Assembly: GCA_033851545.1 (NCBI GenBank)
Contig: JAWWOO010000022.1
Location: 10,259-74,258, forward strand
Direction: 5' to 3'
DNA from: JAWWOL01 sp033851545
GTDB taxonomy: Bacteria > Actinomycetota > Actinomycetes > JAWWOL01
Length of the DNA: 64,000 nucleotides
Below, piece after piece: positions 26,218 to 34,249 of this stretch; the first letter of the stretch is position 1; the number at the start of each line of letters is the position of its first letter. The translations under genes and the position numbers were made by a program. The notes under the pieces are model-generated. The model saw nothing but the letters and a program-made list of their open reading frames with translations, did no database searches and had not been told where the DNA came from.

Positions 26218-28704
26218 TCAGGTGCCTGGTGCCGGCGCGCCCGCGCTGGCACCAGCCGCCGCCGTGCTCGTGCCGGGCGGGACGGGCGGTTGGACGATCG
26301 TTGCCGGCGCCGAACCGGAGCTGGTCGTCACCGGCTGGGTCGGCGTGCCGGGACCGGTCGGCGTGCCCTTGGTCCCCGTCGGCGAGGGGCTGACCGTCGG
26401 CGTCGCCGGGCCGGCGCTGAGGGTCAGCGTCACCGTCGACCCGGAGGGGACCTTGGCTCCAGGGGCCGGGTTGGCCGAGACCACCTGGCCCGCAGGCAGC
26501 TTGGAGGGCACTGCCGTGGTCGCCAGCTGGGTCACCAGCCCGACACTGTTGAGGTAGTTCGTCGCGTCGGCAGTGGACTTGTTGACCACCGGCGGCACGA
26601 TCACGTACGTGGTGTTGCCGGCGGCTGCCGGTCCGGTGATGCCGTTGAACGGGACGGGCGGCGACCCGGTCAGTGCCGCGGTCATCGAGTCGTGCCAGAT
26701 CATGGTCGGCAGGTCGCCGCCGAACATGTGGGTCCAGGCCTGGCCGTCGATCGTGAGGTTGACCAGGCCGCCGAGGTGGTTGGGGCCGGCCGGGTCGCCG
26801 ATCCACACCGAGGAGGCGAGGTCGGGGGTGAACCCGTCGAACCAGGCGGCGCCGTACGAGTTGGTGGTGCCGGTCTTGCCAGCGGCCGGCCGGCCGATGT
26901 CACCGTTCTTGTGGCCGGTCGCGCCCTTGTCGGTGATGACGTGCGTGAGCATCGTCGTGATCTGGTCCGCGATCGAGCGGTCCATCACCTGGCGGCACTG
27001 CGCTCCCTGGACGGCGAGCGCCTTGCCGTCGGCGTCGGTGACCGCCGCGATGGCATAGGGCTTGCAGAAGTTGCCGTGCGCGGCGATGGCGGCGTAGGCG
27101 CCGGCCATCTCTAGCGGCGACACCTCGCGGGTGCCGAGGGTGAAGCTGCCCTCATCGGTGGTGACAGGGGACTTGTCGAACAACGTCGGGTTGACGCCGA
27201 GGTTGACAGCGGCGGAGGCAACGGCGGGGACGCCTACCTTTTCCTCGAGCTGGACGAAGTAGGTGTTGACGGAGAACGCCGCGGCCTGGGTCATGTTGAA
27301 GGTGCCCGCCTCGCTGTCGCCCGCGTTGTGGACGCCGCCCTTCTTCTTCGAGTAGCCGGGGAAGACCGGCGAGTAGTAGGTCTGCGGCGAGACGAAGACC
27401 TGGTCGGTGGAGATGCCGGCCTGCAGCGCGGCGACCATGGTGAAGAGCTTGAACGTGGAGCCGCCCTGGAAGCCCGAGCTGGCACCCGTGGCGTACGGGT
27501 TGACGTTCTGCCCCTTCTTGGCGTCGTAGCCCCAGGGTTGGTTGGCGGTCATGGCCAGGACCGCGCCGGTGCCCGGCTTGACCATCACCTCGGCGCCGGC
27601 GATGCCCCGCGGGTTGCGGCCCTTCTGCGGCGGCAGCTTGTTGGCCAGCGCGCTCTCGGCCGCCCGCTCGTCCTTCCAGTCCAGCGTGGTGTGGATGGTG
27701 AGGCCGCCTTTGAGCAGCTTGTCGGTGCGTTCCTGCTTGGTCGCGCCGAACGTCGGGTCGGACTCGAGGGTGCTGACCACCCAGTCGCAGAAGTAGGGCG
27801 CCTTGTCCTTCTGGCAGCCGTCGGTCTGCTTGGTGATGTGCAGGCGCAGCGGCTGAGAGGCTGCGGCCTTCTCCTGGTCGGCGCTGATGAAGCCGACCGT
27901 CTGCATCCGGGCCAGCACGGTGTCGCGCCGGTTGCGGGCGTTCATCGGGTGCCGCTGCGGGTCGTGGGCGCTCGGGTTCTGGACCAGTCCCACGAGCAGC
28001 GCCGACTCGTCGAGGGTGAGCTGGCCCACGGGCACGCCGAAGTAGTGCTCTGCCGCGGCGCCGATCCCGTACGACCGCTCGCCGAAGAACGCGATGTTCA
28101 TGTAGCCGGTGAGGATGTCGTCCTTCGACATGGTCTTGTCGAGGGTCAGCGCGTAGCGGGCCTCCCGGATCTTGCGCTCGATCGTGGTCTCGTTGGCCTT
28201 CTTGGCCTGCGCGTTGTCAGCGGCGTCGTAGAGCAGCATGTTCTTGACGAACTGCTGGGTCAGCGTCGAGCCGCCCTGAAGGCTGTCGCCGTGCAGGTTG
28301 GAGACGAGCGCCCGCAGGCTGCCCTGGAAGTCGACGCCGTTGTGGTAGTAGAACCGCGCGTCCTCGATGGCCAGCAGCGCCTGCTTGGTGACGGTCGGGA
28401 TCTGGTCGAACGTGACCGGGATCCGGTTCTCGTAGTAGAACTCGCCGAGGAGCGAGTTGTCCGACGCGAGGATCCGGCTCGGGGTGGGCAGCACGGACTG
28501 CTTCAGGCTGGTCGGCAGGCTCGCCCAGTCGGTGGCGCCGGTCTTGACGACGAGGCCGAGCCCGGCCACCACCGGCATCGCGATGGCCGCGAGCACCAGC
28601 CCCGCGATCATCGAGACGGCGACCATCAGCACCAGCGGGCGCAGGAACCCCAGCTGGCGCAGCGGCGTCGCGGTGGCGGACCTCACGGTGTTAGGCGTCG
28701 GCAT
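26218..28704 (-). CDS. Bifunctional class A penicillin-binding protein (PonA2-like) with PASTA domain
   Basis: The 828-residue enzyme has one N-terminal membrane segment (about 20-52), a GT51 transglycosylase domain with EDARFYYHNGVDFQGSLRAL and GGSTLTQQ, and a transpeptidase domain with the SxxK serine in GGSTFKLF, the SxN motif in FSVNTYF and KTGTTNSY. A single PASTA domain follows (VPPVVNKSTADATNYLNSVGL to TLTLSAG) and then a Pro/Thr-rich tail. It polymerises and cross-links peptidoglycan outside the membrane. ATG 28704 is preferred over the TTG at 28746. It is divergent from whiB4 and followed by the phosphoesterase, as in mycobacteria. Confidence 0.94.
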   Translation of the reverse strand: MPTPNTVRSATATPLRQLGFLRPLVLMVAVSMIAGLVLAAIAMPVVAGLGLVVKTGATDWASLPTSLKQSVLPTPSRILASDNSLLGEFYYENRIPVTFDQIPTVTKQALLAIEDARFYYHNGVDFQGSLRALVSNLHGDSLQGGSTLTQQFVKNMLLYDAADNAQAKKANETTIERKIREARYALTLDKTMSKDDILTGYMNIAFFGERSYGIGAAAEHYFGVPVGQLTLDESALLVGLVQNPSAHDPQRHPMNARNRRDTVLARMQTVGFISADQEKAAASQPLRLHITKQTDGCQKDKAPYFCDWVVSTLESDPTFGATKQERTDKLLKGGLTIHTTLDWKDERAAESALANKLPPQKGRNPRGIAGAEVMVKPGTGAVLAMTANQPWGYDAKKGQNVNPYATGASSGFQGGSTFKLFTMVAALQAGISTDQVFVSPQTYYSPVFPGYSKKKGGVHNAGDSEAGTFNMTQAAAFSVNTYFVQLEEKVGVPAVASAAVNLGVNPTLFDKSPVTTDEGSFTLGTREVSPLEMAGAYAAIAAHGNFCKPYAIAAVTDADGKALAVQGAQCRQVMDRSIADQITTMLTHVITDKGATGHKNGDIGRPAAGKTGTTNSYGAAWFDGFTPDLASSVWIGDPAGPNHLGGLVNLTIDGQAWTHMFGGDLPTMIWHDSMTAALTGSPPVPFNGITGPAAAGNTTYVIVPPVVNKSTADATNYLNSVGLVTQLATTAVPSKLPAGQVVSANPAPGAKVPSGSTVTLTLSAGPATPTVSPSPTGTKGTPTGPGTPTQPVTTSSGSAPATIVQPPVPPGTSTAAAGASAGAPAPGT

Positions 28705-29012
28705 GCGGGAGGGCGTCCTCGAGTCGTCTGGGGGGAGTTGCCGCAAAGCGGCGGATTCGACCGCTCGTCAGGTCAGGGTACGTTCCGCGGCCCGCCGAGT
28801 CCCGTACCGACTGGCGGTTCAGAGCAGGCGGAGCAGTGCCGATAACCATCCTGATAGCCCGTACGGACTACGCCAAAGATGAACCTTATGGGGGCTGTCG
28901 ACCGGAGTGTCCACTTCATACGGTGAGCATGAGGATCGGGACAGTGACATTTGGACCCGACTCAGGGACCCGCAAGGGCCCCTACGGGGAAGTTCGACCG
29001 AAAGGCAGGCCA
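28705..29012. promoter_or_regulatory. 308-base divergent region between PBP and whiB4/wblA
   Basis: This gap must hold both promoters. A frame continuous with whiB4 is open through most of it but has no ribosome-binding site or family signal. I see no BldD box, no Crp half-site pair and no clear sigma-70 core elements. The sequence AAAGGCAGG before the whiB4 ATG is the likely ribosome-binding site. Confidence 0.5.
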
Positions 29013-29369
29013 ATGCGGACCATCGCTGCTGTTGCAACCTGGAGCCGTGACTGGACGACGTCGGGAGCCTGCCAGAACGGCGACCCGGACGAGCTCTTCG
29101 TCCAGGGGGCTGCGCAGAACCGGGCCAAGGCCGTGTGCCAGGGCTGTCCGGTCCGCACCGAGTGCCTGGCCGACTCCCTCGACAACAAGACCGAGTTCGG
29201 GGTCTGGGGCGGCATGACCGAGCGCGAGCGCCGGGCGCTGCTGCGCCGCCGGCCCAACGTCACGTCCTGGCGCCGCCTGCTCGAGGCCGCCAGGGCCGAC
29301 CACGAGCGCCGGGTCGTCGTCGAGGGTGTCTCCGCGGACGTCTACCCCGAGGTCAGCCGGTCCGCCTGA
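29013..29369 (+). CDS. whiB4: WhiB-family Fe-S transcription regulator, WhiB4/WblA type
   Basis: The 118-residue product has the four cluster cysteines Cys20, Cys42, Cys45 and Cys51 (CQGCPVRTEC), then the turn GVWGGMTERERR and a basic tail LLRRRPNVTSW. The stretch DPDELFVQGAAQNRAKAVC and the VTSWRRLLEAAR extension match the WhiB4 (Mycobacterium) and WblA (Streptomyces) subgroup rather than WhiB1, 2 or 3. Family members bind an O2- and NO-sensitive [4Fe-4S] cluster and act with sigma factor to control redox and developmental genes. ATG 29013 is chosen because it gives the family length. Confidence 0.9.
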   Translation: MRTIAAVATWSRDWTTSGACQNGDPDELFVQGAAQNRAKAVCQGCPVRTECLADSLDNKTEFGVWGGMTERERRALLRRRPNVTSWRRLLEAARADHERRVVVEGVSADVYPEVSRSA

Positions 29370-29371
29370 GC

Positions 29372-29980
29372 TCAGTTGTGCACCCAGCGCATGGACGACG
29401 TGCGGTCGTTCATCGTGCCCAGGCTGCTGCACGAGCTGAAGGTGGGGCACTGGATGGAGCTGCCGGCCGGCGGGGTGTTGGGTGTCGCCCCCGCGTTGTC
29501 GTAATGGATCGCGTTGCAGTTGCTGCCGGCGTGCGACGAGCTGATGTCGTTGTTCCACCCCGAGGGCATCGAGCTCCACGCGTAGTTGAAGCTGGTGCAG
29601 TCGGAGCTCCAGGTGAAGGTGTACGTCGATCCTCCGTAGCCCGAGTTCTGGTACTCCGTGCTCAGGACGAAGACACTGTTCGCGATCTCCGCCGCGGCGA
29701 TCTGTGCATCCTCCGGGCTGGTGCCGCTGCCGTTGGGCTCGGCGGCCAGCCCGCTGCTCAGCTGGACCCGGCCTCCGGTGAGGTAGGCGACGGCCTGCGG
29801 GTAGGTCGTGAAGCAGTGCGGCGCAGGCGCGACAGCGACCTCAGGGCCGGCGACCTGCTGCACGCAGTGGTTGCCCGTGGTGGCGTCGCCGCCGTCTGCC
29901 GCAGCCGCTGATGCCAGGGCGATCTCGCCCGCGACCAGCACCCCGACGCCCAGGCCGAGCCTGGCTACTGTGAGCTTCAT
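29372..29980 (-). CDS. Secreted protein, possibly I36/crystallin-like inhibitor fold
   Basis: A 202-residue product with a signal peptide (MKLTVARLGLGVGVLVAGEIALASAAAADG, cleavage near AAA-DG) and a strong GGGAGA box six bases before the ATG. The C-terminal 80 residues have WNNDISSSHAGSNCNAIHYDNAG and SCSSLGTMNDRTSSMRW, which resembles the repeated W-N-D-x-I-S-S pattern of peptidase-inhibitor I36/beta-gamma-crystallin proteins of actinomycetes; paired cysteines support an extracellular fold. The N-terminal half is unrecognised. It is convergent with whiB4 (2-base gap) and divergent from the ECF sigma gene. Confidence 0.7.
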   Translation of the reverse strand: MKLTVARLGLGVGVLVAGEIALASAAAADGGDATTGNHCVQQVAGPEVAVAPAPHCFTTYPQAVAYLTGGRVQLSSGLAAEPNGSGTSPEDAQIAAAEIANSVFVLSTEYQNSGYGGSTYTFTWSSDCTSFNYAWSSMPSGWNNDISSSHAGSNCNAIHYDNAGATPNTPPAGSSIQCPTFSSCSSLGTMNDRTSSMRWVHN

Positions 29981-30099
29981 CGTTGCTCTCCCTGCCGCGG
30001 CGGGCCGAGTGGCTCGTCGGCGCGCTTCCCCCGTACGGACGATGGGTCCACCCTGCTCGACCCTGGTGCGGCTGTCTACGCAGGTGGGAGAAAAGTTCC

Positions 30100-30750
30100 G
30101 TGACGTGGGAACCCGGCGGGTCGAGCGGCCATAGAGAGCCTGTGGATGCCGAACTGCGCAGCCTGACCGACGCGGCGCTGTGGGCTCGCACAGGGGAGGA
30201 GCCCACAGCGTTCGCGGAGTTGTTCCAGCGACACGCAGACGCGGTCTACAACCACTGCTTCCGTAAGACGGCCTCCTGGAGCGCGGCGGAGGACCTCCGC
30301 TCCGTCGTCTTCCTGGAGGCATGGCGTCGCCGGACCGATGTGCGGCTGCACGAGGACTCGATCCTGCCGTGGCTGCTGGCCGTGGCGAACAACGTCGTTC
30401 GCACCCGGGCGCGGTCGATGCGCCGACACCGGGCGATGCTCCAGCGCCTGCCGGTGTCGATGGTCAGCGCCGACGACCCGGAGGCCGAGGCCATCGACCG
30501 GCTGCACGACGAGGCGCAGATGCGCCGGGTCCAGGCGGCCATCGGCGGTCTGACCCGGGCGGAGCAGGACGTGCTCGCGCTGTGCGTCTGGGCCGAGCTC
30601 GACTACGCCGCGGCCGCCGTGGCCCTCGGAGTCCCGGTCGGCACCGTGAAGTCGCGGCTGTCCCGGGCGCGGCAACACCTCCGCCAGGCTGTCGAGGAAG
30701 GGCCGCCTGGACAGTCACCTCGCGCTTCCACGGGAGGCTCCGATGCTTGA
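30100..30750 (+). CDS. ECF-type RNA polymerase sigma factor
   Basis: The protein of about 216 residues has sigma region 2 (FAELFQRHADAVYNHCFRKTASWSAAEDLRSVVFLEAWRR) and region 4 (IGGLTRAEQDVLALCVWAELDYAAAAVALGVPVGTVKSRLSRARQHLR), with no regions 1 or 3, so it is an ECF sigma factor. Start is either GTG 30100 (GGGAG nine bases upstream, chosen) or GTG 30142. Its 3' end overlaps by eight bases the next gene, which encodes a one-span membrane protein and is the natural candidate for its anti-sigma partner. Confidence 0.88.
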   Translation: MTWEPGGSSGHREPVDAELRSLTDAALWARTGEEPTAFAELFQRHADAVYNHCFRKTASWSAAEDLRSVVFLEAWRRRTDVRLHEDSILPWLLAVANNVVRTRARSMRRHRAMLQRLPVSMVSADDPEAEAIDRLHDEAQMRRVQAAIGGLTRAEQDVLALCVWAELDYAAAAVALGVPVGTVKSRLSRARQHLRQAVEEGPPGQSPRASTGGSDA

Positions 30751-31246
30751 CGACCTCCAAGTGCCGCCGCTGCGGACCACGAGCTACAGCGATCGCGCCC
30801 GTCAGGGGCAGGCCCTGGCCCAGCTCGTCAGTGCCGGCCCGGTCCGCCGCCGCGTGACGCGTACCGCGTTCGCCGTTGGTACGGCCTCGGTCTTGGTCGC
30901 GACGATGGGGGCGCGGGCTGCCTACATCGCGTTCGCCCCGGTCACCGACCACACGGTCGTGCACTGCTACACCGCGCAGGGCACCGCCGAGAAGGACCTG
31001 GGTACGGACACCAACTACCAGTCGGGCGCTCCCGCGGACGCGATCGCGGCCTGCACGAGCCTGTGGCAGGCCGGGGTCCTCCAGCTCGGCAAGGCCCAGG
31101 CGCAGCCACAGCAGGGACCTGGCCCGCTTCCTCAGGATCAGCCGGTGCCGGCCCTCGTGGCCTGCACGCTCCACGGAGAGGCGGCCGTGTTCCCGGGTGA
31201 CCCCTTGACGTGCCAACACCTGGGGCTGCCGGTGCTCAAGAAGTAG
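30743..31246 (+). CDS. One-span membrane protein, candidate anti-sigma factor
   Basis: The 167-residue protein has a basic cytoplasmic segment (about 1-42, LDDLQVPPLRTTSYSDRARQGQAL...RRRVTRTAF), one membrane segment (about 43-65) and an extracytoplasmic domain of about 100 residues with four cysteines (HCYTAQG, AACTSLW, ACTLHGE, TCQHLG). There is no zinc-binding anti-sigma motif HxxxCxxC. Topology, the eight-base overlap with the sigma gene and small size suggest that it restrains that sigma factor until an envelope signal is sensed. That role is inferred from context only. Confidence 0.75.
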   Translation: MLDDLQVPPLRTTSYSDRARQGQALAQLVSAGPVRRRVTRTAFAVGTASVLVATMGARAAYIAFAPVTDHTVVHCYTAQGTAEKDLGTDTNYQSGAPADAIAACTSLWQAGVLQLGKAQAQPQQGPGPLPQDQPVPALVACTLHGEAAVFPGDPLTCQHLGLPVLKK

Positions 31247-31268
31247 GCGTCCGCTGACCACAGGGGGG

Positions 31269-32045
31269 TCAGTGGGCGAACTGCTCCCGGACCAGGCGCT
31301 CATCCAGCGAGCGGTCCGGGTCGAACAGCACCGTCATCGGGCGCTCGGCCGCCTCACGCACCTCGACCACGCTGACCCGTACGAGCCGTCGCTGGTCCGC
31401 GGTGGCCACGACCGGGCGCTTGTCCGGCTCCAGCACCTCGAACCGCACCACCGCGTCGCGCCGCAGCAGGGCGCCACCCCACCGCCGTGGAGTCATCGGG
31501 CAGATCGGGGTCAGGGCCAGCAGGCCGGCCCCCAGCGGCAGGATCGGACCGTGGGCGGACAGGTTGTACGCGGTCGACCCGGCGGGTGTGGCGACCATCG
31601 CGCCGTCGCCGCGCAGCTCCTCGAGGCGCACCTCGCCGTCGACGCTGACCCGCAGCCGCGCCGACTGCTCACCGACCCGTCGCAGGGCCACCTCGTTGCA
31701 GGCCAGCGACGGGGCGAGCTGCGCACCATCGAGGTCGACAGCCTCCATGCACAGCGGGTGCAGGGTGCTCGGCACGGCCTGCGAGAGGCGCTCGACGAGC
31801 CGGTCGGGCGAGTAGTCGTTCATCAGGAAGCCGGTGGTGCCGCGGTTCATCCCGTACACCGCGGGCGGCCGGCGGTCGCCGGGCAGGTCGAGCACGGCAT
31901 GCAGGGCGGAGATGAGCGAGCCGTCGCCGCCGAGGGACACCACCACGTCGGCGTCCTCGAGGGGAACCGGGTCGTGCTGCTCGGTCAGCGCGGCGAGGGC
32001 CGCCTGGGCGGCGGGAGCCTCGGAAGCGACGAACGCCAGCCTCAC
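31269..32045 (-). CDS. NAD kinase (ATP-NAD kinase family)
   Basis: The 258-residue protein has the NAD kinase signature GGDGSLISALH (GGDG, residues 39-42), the NxG loop in GMNRGTTGFLMND, the conserved LACNEVALRR and the late GDGAMVATPAGSTAYNLSAHGPIL. It would phosphorylate NAD to NADP. Length is slightly shorter than the usual 290-300. The GTG start overlaps the stop of the second ArsA-type gene (GTGA), so this is an operon of three. Whether it is the only NAD kinase in the genome cannot be told here. Confidence 0.85.
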   Translation of the reverse strand: MRLAFVASEAPAAQAALAALTEQHDPVPLEDADVVVSLGGDGSLISALHAVLDLPGDRRPPAVYGMNRGTTGFLMNDYSPDRLVERLSQAVPSTLHPLCMEAVDLDGAQLAPSLACNEVALRRVGEQSARLRVSVDGEVRLEELRGDGAMVATPAGSTAYNLSAHGPILPLGAGLLALTPICPMTPRRWGGALLRRDAVVRFEVLEPDKRPVVATADQRRLVRVSVVEVREAAERPMTVLFDPDRSLDERLVREQFAH

Positions 32046-33202
32046 GTCAGCGCCCCGAGGTCGTGGCCGACCGTACGCAGGCCGGCGAGGTCGTGCACGT
32101 CGCCGGCCAGTGCCCGGGCGGAGACCATCGGGACGGAGCGGTGGGAGGCCATGAAGTCGTCGCGCAGCCGGCGTTCGCGGTCGGCGAAGGCCATCCGCTG
32201 GGCGTGCAGCCTGAGGACCCCGGCCGCCGTACGGTCGGCCGGGCTGTCGCCTTCCTCCAGCTGCTCGGCGGCGGCGAGGGAGCGGGCGGCCCCGAGGGTC
32301 GGTGCGTGCGTGCCGTGCACCCGGTTGAGGACCAGCCCGGCCAGCGGCATGGCCTCGGCCTCGAGCCGTTCGGCGAAGTAGGCAGCCTCGCGCAGGGCGT
32401 CCCGCTCCGGCGCGGCCACGACGACGAACGCCGTGCCTGGTTGCTGCAGCAGGTTGTAGGTGCGCTCCGCCCGCTGGCGGAAGCCCCCGAACATGGTCTC
32501 GAGCGCGGCCACGAACGTCCCGAGGTCGCGCAGCAGCTGGGCGCCGATGACCTTGGCCAGGACGCCGGTGAAGACGCTCATGCCGGCTGCCAGCACCTTG
32601 ACGTAGGCGCGGCTGCCGGCCTTCGCGGGGGCGACCAGCACCCGCAGCAGCCGCCCGTCCAGGAACGTGGCCATCCGCCGCGGCGCGTCGAGGAAGTCCA
32701 GCGCCGAGCGGGTCGGCGGGGTGTCGACCACGATGAGGTCCCAGGTTCCGATCGCCTTGAGCTGGCCGAGCTTCTCCATGGCCATGTACTCCTGCGTGCC
32801 GGAGAAGCTCGACGACATCGCGACGTAGAACGGGTTGGCCAGGATCTGCTCGGCCTTCTCGCCCTCCGCGTGGGTCAGGACGATCTCGTCGAAGGTGCGC
32901 TTCATGTCCAGCATCATCGCGTGCAGCTCGCCGCCGGCGCTCTCGTCCACCCCCGCCACCCGGCGCGGGGTGTTGTCCAGCTCGGTCAGGCCCATCGACT
33001 GCGCGAGCCGGCGGGCCGGGTCGATGGTGAGCACGACCGTACGGCGGCCCAGCTCGGCGGCCCGCAGGGCCAGCGCCGCCGCCGTGGTGGTCTTGCCGAC
33101 CCCGCCGGAGCCGCAGCAGACGATGATCTCGGAGTCGGTCAGCAGCCGGTCGACGTGGAAAGGGCGGGGCTGGCGCCTCCGCTCGTTCGGGACCCCCGTC
33201 AT
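32042..33202 (-). CDS. ArsA/GET3-family ATPase, second subunit (Rv3680-like)
   Basis: The 386-residue P-loop ATPase has the deviant Walker A GSGGVGKT (31-38), LTIDPARRLAQSMG and VVDTPPTRSALDFLD (A-loop/switch II), typical of the actinobacterial anion-transporting ATPase pair. In mycobacteria the pair is linked to nitric-oxide and acid resistance; here the same neighbours (WhiB4, PonA2) remain close by. The substrate is not arsenite by default: cysteine metalloid-binding sites of ArsA are not obvious. ATGA overlap with the first subunit. Confidence 0.88.
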   Translation of the reverse strand: MTGVPNERRRQPRPFHVDRLLTDSEIIVCCGSGGVGKTTTAAALALRAAELGRRTVVLTIDPARRLAQSMGLTELDNTPRRVAGVDESAGGELHAMMLDMKRTFDEIVLTHAEGEKAEQILANPFYVAMSSSFSGTQEYMAMEKLGQLKAIGTWDLIVVDTPPTRSALDFLDAPRRMATFLDGRLLRVLVAPAKAGSRAYVKVLAAGMSVFTGVLAKVIGAQLLRDLGTFVAALETMFGGFRQRAERTYNLLQQPGTAFVVVAAPERDALREAAYFAERLEAEAMPLAGLVLNRVHGTHAPTLGAARSLAAAEQLEEGDSPADRTAAGVLRLHAQRMAFADRERRLRDDFMASHRSVPMVSARALAGDVHDLAGLRTVGHDLGALT

Positions 33203-34185
33203 GCCATCCCCTGCCCGGCGAGCAGGTCGGCGAGGCGGTGCAGGTGGCCGAGGTCGAGATCGTCGTTGACCTGCGGCAGCTCGTACATGCCCCTGATGGC
33301 CGACTGGACCCCGGCCAGCTCGTCGCGCTGGGCGTCCTCGAGGACGATCCGGTGGGCGTGCTCGGCCGTTTCCCGTACGAGCGCGTCGACGTCGGCGGCA
33401 CTCAGCTCGAGCCCGGCGCTCTTGAGGGACGCGGCGAGCTCGGCGGTGTCGAACGTCCCGTCCAGCGCGGCTGCCAGGTCGGCCGGCCCGAGGAGCGGCT
33501 CGCGGACCAGGTTGACCACGATGCCGCCGACCGGCAGCCCAGCGCCCTGGAGCTCCGCCACGCCGTCCACCGTCTCCTGTACCGGCATCTCCTCGAGCAG
33601 GGTCACCAGGTGGACGGCGGTCTGTTCCGAGCGCAGCAGCCGCATCACGCTCTGCGCCTGGTGGTGGATCGGGCCGACCTTGGCCAGACCCTGCACCTCC
33701 TCCGTGACGTTGAGGAACTTCGTGATCCGGCCGGTCGGGGGTGCGTCCATGACGACGGCGTCGTAGACCAGGTGGCCGTCCTTGCGCCGCGACACCGCCT
33801 CCTTGACCTTGCCGGTCAGCAGCACGTCGCGCATGCCCGGGGCGATCGTGGTGGCGAAGTCGATCGCGCCCATCCTGCGCATCGCCGAGCCGGCCCTGCC
33901 CATGTTGTAGAAGATGTCGAGGTACTCGATGAGGGCGGCCTCGGGATCGATCGCGAGTGCGTGCACGGCGCCGCCGCCGCTCACCCGGGCCACCCTGCGC
34001 TCCTCGTACGGCAGCGGCGGGAGGTCGAACACCTGGGAGATGCCCTGGCGACCTTCGACCTCGGTGAGCAGGACGTTGCGCCCCTCACGGGCCAGGGCGA
34101 GGGCAAGGGCGGCGGCGACCGTTGTCTTGCCCGTACCGCCCTTGCCGGTGACGACGTGCAGTCGCACACCGGCAAAGTCACTCAT
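33199..34185 (-). CDS. ArsA/GET3-family ATPase, first subunit (Rv3679-like)
   Basis: The 328-residue protein starts MSDFAGVRLHVVTGKGGTGKT with the signature Walker A at 13-21, then LLTEVEGRQGISQVFDLPPL, AVVMDAPPTGRITKFLNVTEE and IVVNLVREP. It pairs with the next gene, as Rv3679/Rv3680 do, probably forming an asymmetric ATPase complex. ATG 34185 was chosen because the frame upstream has no coding character. It is divergent from the SPFH gene with a 64-base shared promoter. Confidence 0.88.
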   Translation of the reverse strand: MSDFAGVRLHVVTGKGGTGKTTVAAALALALAREGRNVLLTEVEGRQGISQVFDLPPLPYEERRVARVSGGGAVHALAIDPEAALIEYLDIFYNMGRAGSAMRRMGAIDFATTIAPGMRDVLLTGKVKEAVSRRKDGHLVYDAVVMDAPPTGRITKFLNVTEEVQGLAKVGPIHHQAQSVMRLLRSEQTAVHLVTLLEEMPVQETVDGVAELQGAGLPVGGIVVNLVREPLLGPADLAAALDGTFDTAELAASLKSAGLELSAADVDALVRETAEHAHRIVLEDAQRDELAGVQSAIRGMYELPQVNDDLDLGHLHRLADLLAGQGMA

Positions 34186-34249
34186 CACGCTTGCGAGGCT
34201 ACTTCCCGGCGCACGTGTGCGCTGGCCCGGGCGGTGCTTGACTGGAGGC

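Noticed and set aside
27328..28845. Plus-strand frame opposite the PBP gene
   Set aside because: Antisense shadow; PBP motifs are complete on the other strand.
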